Positions 53,795 through 61,224 of a stretch of 64,000 bases of DNA are shown here, in pieces (position 1 is the first letter of the stretch; the number at the start of each line of letters is the position of its first letter). The stretch comes from Pelagibaculum spongiae. GTDB taxonomy: Bacteria; Pseudomonadota; Gammaproteobacteria; Enterobacterales; Pelagibaculaceae. The stretch covers positions 1 through 64,000 of the forward strand of contig NZ_QDDL01000012.1 of assembly GCF_003097315.1 (NCBI RefSeq), given 5' to 3'. Under the pieces are notes generated by a model. The model had not been told where the DNA came from, did no database searches, and was given only the letters and a program-made list of their open reading frames with translations. Position numbers and translations under genes: made by a program.

Positions 53795-54490
53795 CTATTC
53801 AAAGCCAATAACAGTCCAAGCATCCAGGTACCCCCAAAAGTTGACATTTTCTCGGGGCTTATTATGGGCAGACCAGATATGAGCGCTATCATGATCTTCA
53901 GATGGTTTGAACTCAATGCATAGGTAGTCACCTGTTGCATCGCTGAAAAACGAAAATGCCCTTGATAAATCAATATTAATATTTTCCAACTCATCCAATA
54001 TACCCCAATCGTCATCTGACAGAGGATGGATTTCTGACAGGGGTTCCAGTCCCATGGCCATGGTTACCACCTCTCGCCATCCATCGTGGAATGAGTAAAA
54101 AGACAAAAGATTTTCAGGTAAATAATCAATATAAGGGCGGAGACTGTCGTTGATTAGACTGGCTGCTGGATTCCGTGCTTCGTAATACAGGACTTCGTCT
54201 TTATCCTTGCTCCAGAGGCAATAAATTAAAGAATAATTTTTGTATTCTCCTTTTTCGACAGACACTAACTGTATATCAATCAAATTATCTTTAAAGTATT
54301 CGTAGACGCCTGATAGCTCTGGGATGATTTTTTTCCAGTAGCTGGCAACCATATCCGGTTTACCATTCTTTGCATGGTTAAGTATTTCCTTCCAGCTGTC
54401 AGGTATGCTTGAGATGCGCTCATAGTCATGCACTATATCAATGTTCGCTGCATATGGTTTCAAAGCATCAATATCAAAAGTGGATTTCAT
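53795..54490 (-). CDS. SUKH / SMI1-KNR4-family immunity-like protein
   Basis: The product has 231 residues. Key patterns are the SUKH-type LPENLLSFYSFHDGWREVV (residues about 123-141), then HPLSDDDWGILDELENI, SRAFSFFSDATGDYLCIEFK and HIWSAHNKPRENVNFWGYLD. These are the features of SMI1/KNR4 proteins that protect against polymorphic toxins. No toxin gene adjoins it, so it is an orphan immunity gene or a defence accessory. It ends near 53795 and is transcribed in the same direction as the flanking hip modules. Confidence 0.75.
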   Translation of the reverse strand: MKSTFDIDALKPYAANIDIVHDYERISSIPDSWKEILNHAKNGKPDMVASYWKKIIPELSGVYEYFKDNLIDIQLVSVEKGEYKNYSLIYCLWSKDKDEVLYYEARNPAASLINDSLRPYIDYLPENLLSFYSFHDGWREVVTMAMGLEPLSEIHPLSDDDWGILDELENINIDLSRAFSFFSDATGDYLCIEFKPSEDHDSAHIWSAHNKPRENVNFWGYLDAWTVIGFE

Positions 54491-54611
54491 TTAACGGATT
54501 CCTGACCAGCAAGTCACTGATTTTTTGCTGGGCTTTTTGCTTCAAAATTCAGGTCAATTTGGGCTGTTTGCACAGCCTGATATTTATTTCCAGGGCACTG
54601 TATTCTTCCTA

Positions 54612-55904
54612 TTACTGCAGCAGCACTTTATTTTCTGATCGACGACTCTCCAGCGTTTTATGAATCAATTTTATGGTGCTTTTTTTGACCTCATATTGTT
54701 GAGCTGTTTTTTGGAAATTGGCAACGGTATCAACAATGTGAAGAATCTCTTGCTGTGCAGCCTTCCAGTTAGAAAAACCGGCGCTGGAGGCCAGTTTTTG
54801 AATCGATTTTAAGGGTGGTGCTTTACCAAATCCTGAAAATGCAGTGGCATGCTGATTAAATGGATGTGGGCTATAAGTGACGTCAAAAAAAGGGGCTGGT
54901 TGCCACCGGCCTTGATCATCTTGAAGGAAAGCCCAGTTTTTGCTGTGGTCGTCCTGGTTGGCGGCAAAAAGGTTAAATATGGCGCGGCGAAAGATGAGCC
55001 GCCCAGTTGCAGGTGACTTGCACAACTGCCGACTGGCTTTGATCAGATCAGAGTAATCGAGACTTGGCATACGAAAGTCAGCATTTAACAGGCCGCATGC
55101 ACTATGCATATGCAATCTACCTGCTGTTTTTTGTGGCCCTTGATTGATCCAGTCAAAGCGCTTCACTGCTAACCAGGCTTTGGCACCACTTTGCTTGGGC
55201 GCATCCAATAATTTCCATTGAGGTGGTTGCAGATCTGCTTGGGCGGCTAGATCAAGATATGCCGCTTCGCATAATCCTTCTTCGTGGCCCAGCGCTAGGT
55301 TAGCCGATGTAAATTTGATCAACCAACCATCATCACCGGTTATAGAGCGAGTTCGAGATTGGCCGGGGTCTGCTGCATTGGTATAAATTTGTGCTTTGGG
55401 TCTGGCACCACCCGAGCTACCGGCTGCAACCAGTGCTGCAAGCACTTTATCTGTTTGCCCATCAAATACGGCCTGTGCTTGCAAGCCTAGTGAGGCGAGG
55501 TCTGTTGTTTCTTGGCCCGTCGTATCGAAATCTACAACAGGGCTATAACTAAGGGCTCCAATGGCTTGTTGGCCAACAAATGCCAAGCGATCCATAGCGG
55601 TCACTTGAGCAGGCAAGATGCCGTGCTGACGGAAAACGCGATCTTGTAATAATAACCCCCAGCCATCAGGCAAACTGTCTGCGAAAACGCCATGTAAGCC
55701 TTGGTGAATATCGCGATCTGCCAGATGAAGTTGATCATTACCTGGCAGTAGAAAGGGTGATAAGTTACCAAATTGACTTAGATATTCTGGATGGTACTGA
55801 AAAAATACCCCTTGACGGTTCTGCGCCAAAGTCCCCACCGCTACCTTTTCTCCTGTGCTGAGTGTTCGATGCACAGATAGTTTCTGAATCGGCTTAAAGC
55901 TCAT
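54612..55904 (-). CDS. hipA: HipA serine/threonine kinase toxin (full length)
   Basis: The 430-residue protein has both HipA subdomains. The N-terminal part reads LSTGEKVAVGTLAQNRQGVF, FQYHPEYLSQ, then DSLPDGWGLLLQDRVFRQHG. The glycine-rich loop is AAGSSGGARPKAQIY, the ATP lysine WLIKF, the catalytic loop NLFAANQDDHSKNWAFLQDD, and APFFDVTYSPHPFN follows. HipA kinases inactivate a tRNA synthetase and induce dormancy. It overlaps the upstream hipB by 11 bases. This is a separate system from HipBST at 51622-53268, and the proteins are not close copies. Confidence 0.9.
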   Translation of the reverse strand: MSFKPIQKLSVHRTLSTGEKVAVGTLAQNRQGVFFQYHPEYLSQFGNLSPFLLPGNDQLHLADRDIHQGLHGVFADSLPDGWGLLLQDRVFRQHGILPAQVTAMDRLAFVGQQAIGALSYSPVVDFDTTGQETTDLASLGLQAQAVFDGQTDKVLAALVAAGSSGGARPKAQIYTNAADPGQSRTRSITGDDGWLIKFTSANLALGHEEGLCEAAYLDLAAQADLQPPQWKLLDAPKQSGAKAWLAVKRFDWINQGPQKTAGRLHMHSACGLLNADFRMPSLDYSDLIKASRQLCKSPATGRLIFRRAIFNLFAANQDDHSKNWAFLQDDQGRWQPAPFFDVTYSPHPFNQHATAFSGFGKAPPLKSIQKLASSAGFSNWKAAQQEILHIVDTVANFQKTAQQYEVKKSTIKLIHKTLESRRSENKVLLQ

Positions 55905-56184
55905 CGTTTAAAACCTCATCAATAGATGCGGGTATGCGTTGGCCAGTTTTTTCAGCCACGGTTAAATCGAACAGTCGTTGCAAGTTATCCAGTGATTGCC
56001 AGAGCAATAGCAATTGCCGAAATGAAATCTGACCCGTCAATTCAAACTTTTTTATGGTCGCAGCTGGCACACTGCTGCGTTGAGCCAGCGCCTCGCGGGA
56101 CATCTTTTCCTGCTCGCGTAGGCGTCGCAGGTGACCAGCAAAGGCCTGCTGGATATCTGTGTCATCAAGCAGTTGAATGCGCAT
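55894..56184 (-). CDS. hipB: HipB antitoxin/repressor paired with HipA
   Basis: The 96-residue XRE-family protein reads FAGHLRRLREQEKMSREALA, then QRSSVPAATIKKFELTGQIS and FRQLLLLWQSLDNLQRLFDL, with an acidic tail. Typical HipB neutralises HipA and represses the operon. ATG 56184 is followed downstream by hipA overlapping 11 bases. The upstream TACCATAGTATCTATTG and TTGGATACTACTGTG (56207-56255) contain inverted GGATACTA/TAGTATC half-sites that may be its operators. Confidence 0.85.
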   Translation of the reverse strand: MRIQLLDDTDIQQAFAGHLRRLREQEKMSREALAQRSSVPAATIKKFELTGQISFRQLLLLWQSLDNLQRLFDLTVAEKTGQRIPASIDEVLNDEL

Positions 56185-56360
56185 TGATCATCAGTCAGTA
56201 ATGGATACCATAGTATCTATTGTAGGGCAAAAATTACTACTTTGGATACTACTGTGCCCAAGGTTATTGGAGAGTGTATCAGTGAACAGTGGCATTTCTT
56301 ATCTAAAAAGGTGTTGCTGGTTAGAGTTTTGACCAATATGGCGCTCAAAACTTCAATAAT

Positions 56361-56697
56361 GTGCCCTCAATGACCGGTTACGCCAATGATGCCAGATCGA
56401 TAAATGCGGACGCGCTATTTTGTTCTGAAGCAAATTGCTCGGGAGTTGAATCATTTTGATTGCTGGTAAAAAACGGATGCCATTTATTAAACAGTGGCAC
56501 TGAAAGATTGTGCTGCTGACAGAATTGCTCGATGGGTAAATCAGATTTTTTAAAAGCAGCAATTAATGCTTGCCATTGTTTGCGGGAGCGGCGAGGTTGG
56601 CGGGCAACTGACATGGAAAACATCCTGTTGATGAAACACAACGGAAGGCTAACCCCGGCAGCAGATCAAAAACAGAGCGCCCTCAATGACCGGTTGC
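56361..56697 (-). mobile_element. IS66-family left-end fragment with truncated tnpA (copy D)
   Basis: The left end GCAACCGGTCATTGAGGGCG starts at 56697 on the minus strand, followed by tnpA from ATG 56614 (SVARQPRRSRKQWQALIAAF, then QFCQQHNLSVPLFNKWHPFF). The gene is cut at SAFIDLASLA, where a second left end in the same orientation (TAACCGGTCATTGAGGGCAC, 56380-56361) supplies the stop. Two left ends in direct order, with no right end between, indicate nested or recombined copies. Confidence 0.75.
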
Positions 56698-56741
56698 AGA
56701 ATGCTGGGGGTCATCGAAAAAATTCTAAACGCTCAAATCTT

Positions 56742-57210
56742 GAGCAAAAATTCTGAGGCCTTCCAGTTTGGCCAAGGCAATCATTGAAATGGGTAGAATT
56801 AATAAAACCCTTTATTTATTGAATTATATCGATAATGAAGACTATTGGCGGCGCATATTAACCCAATTAAATCGAGGTGAAGGACGCCATGCCGTAGCAA
56901 GAGCTATTTGCTATGGCCAGTGTGGAGAATCCGAAAACGCTATCGCGAAGGCAGGAAGATCAGTTAGGCGCACTGGGGCTGGTGACCAATGCCCTGGTGC
57001 TATGGAACACCATTTATATGCAAGCATTGGTGGATCACCTCAAACAACAGGGGCAATCCTTCAACGATGAAGACCTGACCAGGTTGTCGCCACTGTGCCA
57101 TCAACACGTCAATACAGTTTTACCTTGTCAGAACAGGTAGCTAATGGCGCGCTCCGGCCACTCAAGCAACCGGATCCAATCGCAGACTGGTTTGAATATC
57201 AAATAATGAC
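56742..57210 (+). pseudogene. Tn3-family transposase, C-terminal remnant
   Basis: In one frame: AKAIIEMGRINKTLYLLNYI, then RRILTQLNRGEGRHAVARAI. In another: RRQEDQLGALGLVTNALVLW-NTIYMQALVDHL and LTRLSPLCHQHVN. In a third: LSEQVANGALRPLKQPDP. All are hallmark segments of the Tn3 TnpA C-terminus, which contains the last acidic catalytic residue. At least two frameshifts (near 56925 and 57120) kill it. No Tn3 terminal repeat was found nearby. Confidence 0.82.
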
Positions 57211-57849
57211 AAGGCGGCGAAATTGCTTTTAGTGTATTGAAAAATATTAGCTTTTAGGTCTCGGCGTATAATTTGACCCCCCGTTGGTCTTCAGACCTCT
57301 TTTTAGTTGGAAAAGCCTTGTGCAACTGGGCAAAGAACTGCCTGTTTTCAAATGTTTAGCTAGATTGCATTGACAGATGGCTAGTGTACTGGATACCTTA
57401 ATGAAGCTTGCTCGCATGGATGCGATTGCCCAGCAAGCTGCGACACCTGCCGGAAGTGGTGTGACGCCAGGAGAGACTGGGGCTATGTGACATCCTGTAA
57501 TCTATTCTTATAACTCCCTTTTTTAGTTAGTGGTTTATTGTTGGCTATGCTGTTGAGCTTGCTACAGATGCAAGGCAATTTACACTGCAAAGATTCTCCG
57601 AGCGAGAATGCACTCACTTCAATGTAGAACAGAAGATCATAGCCATGCCCTCTTCTGCTCTGGTACTTCTTGGTTAAGCCAAGCTTAGGTGACCCTTCCA
57701 AGGTTCTTCAGTTGCTGTTGAATTTTTTGTATTTTGACACAACCACTTGATATTCATCGTTTTTCAGCGTACCGCAGGCTATAGCGTTTAGCCCGCCGAA
57801 ATTTAAAGGGAAATAAAGAAGGTGTTTATAGATAAAATGTAATTTCGGC
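57211..57849. other. Gap between transposon debris and the McrBC-like operon
   Basis: Contains dispersed-repeat copy D (57235-57300) and a short frame at 57377-57490 (MASVLDTLMKLARMDAIAQQ...), which may be a gene scrap. No clear terminator for the minus-strand operon was found. Confidence 0.4.
57235..57300 (-). repeat. Dispersed ~60-bp repeat, copy D
   Basis: On the minus strand: AGAGGTCTGAAGACCAACGG, then GGGGTCAAATTATACGCCGA and GACCTAAAAGCTAATATTTT. It shares the TTTTTCAATA end with copy A. It stands between the Tn3 remnant and the McrBC-like operon. Confidence 0.65.
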
Positions 57850-59346
57850 CTAAAAATATTTTTCAAACCATTTATCAAGAACTTGAGAGCTGTTTAAGCC
57901 AAGCAGTTTAGCTGCCGCTAACTTGTTTCCGTTAGTGGTTTGCAATGCTAATTGTAAGTGATGCTTGGCCACCTCTCCCATTACTGAGCGCAAGTCCATT
58001 GGCTCGGATAGTATTTCAGGCATCATGTCTGGTTTTGTTTCTCGGTTGATCATCGAGACTTTTAAGTCCTCAGCGGATAGAGCTGCTTGTTCTGACCAAA
58101 GCGTAGCTCGAAAAATACATGCATTTAATTCGCGAATATTTCCAGGCCATGGCTGAGCTTCTATGAATTGATATGCTTCATCAGTAAAAAAACGCCGCTG
58201 AAAACTGTCTTGGTCAGCTAGCTCCTTATTAACCGAACTCAGGGTTAAATCCGCGAGCAGTTTAATATCATCGCCACGGGCACTAAGTGGGGGAAGTTGC
58301 AAAATCCCTATAGCTAAACGATAAAAAAGATCTTCTCTGAACTCACCACTATTGATTAATTGAGCCAGTTTACGATGAGTAGCTGAAATTAATCTAAAAT
58401 CACTACTTCTTTCTTTGCTATCACCAAGAGGGGTAAACTTTTTTTCTTGTAATGCTCTTAATAATTTTGTTTGTAAAAGTTGAGGTAACTCCCCTACTTC
58501 ATCCAAGAATAAGGTTCCACCATCGGCTTGAGCAAAAAAGCCATCGTGGTCTGCATGAGCCCCAGAAAACGCTCCTTTTTTATGACCAAACAATAATGAT
58601 TCAGCAAGGTCATGTGGCATAGCACCACAGTTTACCGGAACAAACTGCTTGTTTTTTCGATTACTATTGTTGTGAATTGCCCTGGCAAAAACCTCTTTTC
58701 CTGTACCCGTTTCACCAAGAATTAAAACTGGAACATCCCTTACAGCAACTCTATTGGCTTTCTCGACTTGCTGTTTCATGACTTCACTATTGCCAATAAT
58801 TGAAGCAAAACTACCGAGGTCGGCATCTATTTTAGAAAGCGATTGATCACGAATTTTTTTCTGACTTTTTTGAAATTGTGCATCGATTTTAAACGGCAGC
58901 TCAACTTGGCGAACATGCTGAATATTATCCTTGCTGAGCCATGATTCAATGCAGGCTGCAGGAAATTGGGTTTTTACCAGCAGAACCCATACCGCAGTCA
59001 TTGCAGGTGTGCCTGGGCTGAGATGAACCGAGTACCGATGGTCTGGAAAGCGCTTGGATAGCAACTTTAACTGTTTAAGAGCTGCTGGGTAAATCTCTTC
59101 ATATGCCGTAGGCGAGGACAGCGATATATGCTCGGCTTCAATTTTTGCTTGAGGTACTTTTTTATTTAACCAAGATACGTATTTTTCTGCATCTTTTTTG
59201 GGGTAATTACAAAGCAGATATACATTGTCAAATGGCCTACCGATGCTTTTAGCATGCTCCAATGCAGCAAGCACTGGGCCAGTAGTTGATTGATCTATGG
59301 CTTTCAGATCATGGTTGCCAATCCAGCTTACCAGGAGTTTTTTCAT
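57850..59346 (-). CDS. RtcR-like sigma54 activator with CARF-type sensor domain
   Basis: The product has 498 residues. Residues 1-170 form a CARF-like Rossmann domain: KKLLVSWIGNHDLKAID at the start and SVHLSPGTPAMTAVWVLLVK, the ligand-loop motif, near 105-125. The AAA+ sigma54-activator core has Walker A GETGTGKEVFARAI, the GAFTGA loop variant GAFSGAHADHDGFF, Walker B GGTLFLDEVGELP, and FRLISATHRKLAQ. A Fis-type HTH ends the protein (KLAAAKLLGLNSSQVLDKWF). RtcR binds RNA ends with cyclic phosphates or cyclic nucleotides and then activates sigma54 promoters. It follows the McrC-like gene by 6 bases and probably controls this operon; the operon promoter is outside the window. Confidence 0.88.
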   Translation of the reverse strand: MKKLLVSWIGNHDLKAIDQSTTGPVLAALEHAKSIGRPFDNVYLLCNYPKKDAEKYVSWLNKKVPQAKIEAEHISLSSPTAYEEIYPAALKQLKLLSKRFPDHRYSVHLSPGTPAMTAVWVLLVKTQFPAACIESWLSKDNIQHVRQVELPFKIDAQFQKSQKKIRDQSLSKIDADLGSFASIIGNSEVMKQQVEKANRVAVRDVPVLILGETGTGKEVFARAIHNNSNRKNKQFVPVNCGAMPHDLAESLLFGHKKGAFSGAHADHDGFFAQADGGTLFLDEVGELPQLLQTKLLRALQEKKFTPLGDSKERSSDFRLISATHRKLAQLINSGEFREDLFYRLAIGILQLPPLSARGDDIKLLADLTLSSVNKELADQDSFQRRFFTDEAYQFIEAQPWPGNIRELNACIFRATLWSEQAALSAEDLKVSMINRETKPDMMPEILSEPMDLRSVMGEVAKHHLQLALQTTNGNKLAAAKLLGLNSSQVLDKWFEKYF

Positions 59347-59352
59347 CTGTTG

Positions 59353-61224
59353 CTATATCTCACCTAGTGCAAAGGAACCATACCAGCGGCCGGATAATTT
59401 ATATTCATTCGGCGTCTGATTGGCTGTCAATAAAAAATGTGGCTGCCCTTGCTGTATATCCAGCTTCCATTCTGCTCGGCACTGTGTCTGTTTACATTGA
59501 GCTATGAAAGCCCCATGTTGGCGCGGATGAAACTCGGCAGTTTTTTGGCAAAATGGACAGGTTTCCAGAGTTTTTAATGCATCGAGCGCAGAATTCAGAT
59601 CAGTTAGTGATTGCTTGGCGTTAGCTTTTTTCAATGCATGCTGAATCGCTTGTACATCTTCCGTTGAAGCAGACTGAATCACCTGAAGCTTGTGATCATC
59701 ATTTTTCACCAACCAATCGTATCCGTTGGCCAGTTGCATCACAGGAGTAGGAACACGAGTGATCGGCGTTCGGTAGAGCTTGATAGATTGCGCCATCAAC
59801 CACTGATTAATCAGGGTAATCAGCTGTTCTTCCACATAGAAATTCAAAGGAGAAACCTGCATTGCAGGCTGTTTGTCTTTGATTAACCACTCGCTAGGTT
59901 CGTGGGAAGCTTCACTGTAAAAGCAACATGGAATAACCAGAGTGTCTTTTTGCTTGCTTGAGAGAAGACTGCTGCTGTGCCATGTCGCTATGGGTACAAA
60001 CCTGACCTTGTTTTTCGACAAAGCGTCTGTCAGTTGCCAAGAGTCTGTCTCTGTCTTTTTTAGCTGGAGCCGTCGTCCAGTTGAGGGCTGGATATATTCC
60101 TGGTCATCACCCGAGCTAACAGATTGAAAACCTAGCTGTGAAAGCGCCCTGCTGAGAATCAGCTTGTGATAATCAATATAAAAAGTTTGAAGATTAAGAT
60201 TGTGCTCGAACTTTTCTTGAGGAGTCAACTGGTCCAATTTGCTTTCTTTTTGCAGGCTATTCCACAAGGTGCGCAAATAACGGTAATGCTGATCGTGTGA
60301 TAAAATATTTGTCGCTTGAAGCTGGCCGTTTACTTGTTGGTTACGAGGTATTTTTTTGTATAAAGGCCCCTGGATAAATCCTCGAATGCGTTTAATTTGT
60401 TGTTCGATACTTTTTTGGGTTGCCTGGAGCTTTTCCAGTGCATCATGAGCAGCTTCTTTCGAGAAGGTTTTACCCCATAAAAAACATAACTCTTTGCGTA
60501 AAAGAAATGCCAACTCAGATGAGTCACCAAATTCCAATGCTTCACATAGATTATTTTCCAACGCAATCAATTCATGCAGGCGTTTGCTTAAAAACCTTTC
60601 CAAGCGGTCTAATAGACGGGCATAAACCCGATTTTCATATAAATTAAATTCATCATCGCTGACCATTCCCAATACTTTTTTTGGACGAATGCCAGTTAAA
60701 GTTCTGCTTTGCCAGCATTCTGAGTGCGCCGCCAGGTGTCGGTGGGCACTATTGGCGAGTTTTTTAGCACGGCCAATGGGCTGAACCAGTTCATCGTAAC
60801 GCATATCAAAACGGGGTCTGACACTGATCTCATTAATATGACCCTGTTGCAGTACAAGCTCCAGTTCTTCCTCTAATTGGTTAAGCTGACTTTCATCGGT
60901 AAAAAGTTGGCTAGGGATTAAAGGAGATACAGAGAGCTCTGTAACACCAGAGCATGATTCGATGATTTGCTCCAGCGCCTGACAACAGAATTTATTTTGT
61001 GCGTCATGTTCTTTGTCTTCGATTTTTTCATTACAAGTAAAAGACTGGCTATTCACGTGTAGCTTGGTTGAGCCATCACCTGCTAACACAGTTCCTGCCG
61101 ACAAAGTTGAATGAGCATTTATTTCTACATCTGACAAAACCTGGTACCTGCCAGGAACAATTTGTTCCGGCAGGTTTTCCAAGTTGATCTGCTGATGTGT
61201 GATGCGATCCATCAGCTTGATCAT
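59353..61224 (-). CDS. McrC-like protein (DUF2357) with C-terminal zinc ribbon
   Basis: The product has 623 residues. Its ATG overlaps the McrB-like stop by 4 bases. The N-terminal half (INLENLPEQIVPGRYQVLSD) and the segment IGRAKKLANSAHRHLAAHSE fit DUF2357 proteins, the McrC partners of McrB. The core continues with NLYENRVYARLLDRLERFLS, a helical section, and LNLQTFYIDYHKLILSRALS. I do not see an intact PD-(D/E)xK motif after it, so the nuclease may be degenerate. A C-terminal zinc ribbon begins CPFCQKTAEF near 554 and closes with CKQTQC. CoCoNuT McrC homologues have such architectures. Expected role: partner of the GTPase, perhaps in nucleic-acid recognition. Confidence 0.78.
   Translation of the reverse strand: MIKLMDRITHQQINLENLPEQIVPGRYQVLSDVEINAHSTLSAGTVLAGDGSTKLHVNSQSFTCNEKIEDKEHDAQNKFCCQALEQIIESCSGVTELSVSPLIPSQLFTDESQLNQLEEELELVLQQGHINEISVRPRFDMRYDELVQPIGRAKKLANSAHRHLAAHSECWQSRTLTGIRPKKVLGMVSDDEFNLYENRVYARLLDRLERFLSKRLHELIALENNLCEALEFGDSSELAFLLRKELCFLWGKTFSKEAAHDALEKLQATQKSIEQQIKRIRGFIQGPLYKKIPRNQQVNGQLQATNILSHDQHYRYLRTLWNSLQKESKLDQLTPQEKFEHNLNLQTFYIDYHKLILSRALSQLGFQSVSSGDDQEYIQPSTGRRLQLKKTETDSWQLTDALSKNKVRFVPIATWHSSSLLSSKQKDTLVIPCCFYSEASHEPSEWLIKDKQPAMQVSPLNFYVEEQLITLINQWLMAQSIKLYRTPITRVPTPVMQLANGYDWLVKNDDHKLQVIQSASTEDVQAIQHALKKANAKQSLTDLNSALDALKTLETCPFCQKTAEFHPRQHGAFIAQCKQTQCRAEWKLDIQQGQPHFLLTANQTPNEYKLSGRWYGSFALGEI

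Noticed and set aside
53602-53811. Plus-strand frame ending KLRYEWWLQQQGWVYMFCD
   Set aside because: The text looks partly protein-like, but there is no start signal or recognisable family, and it runs into the 3' end of the convergent SUKH gene; possibly a remnant.
57377-57490. 37-codon frame MASVLDTLMKLARMDAIAQQ
   Set aside because: Too short to judge; no ribosome site and no partner. Mentioned as a possible scrap of a larger plasmid gene.
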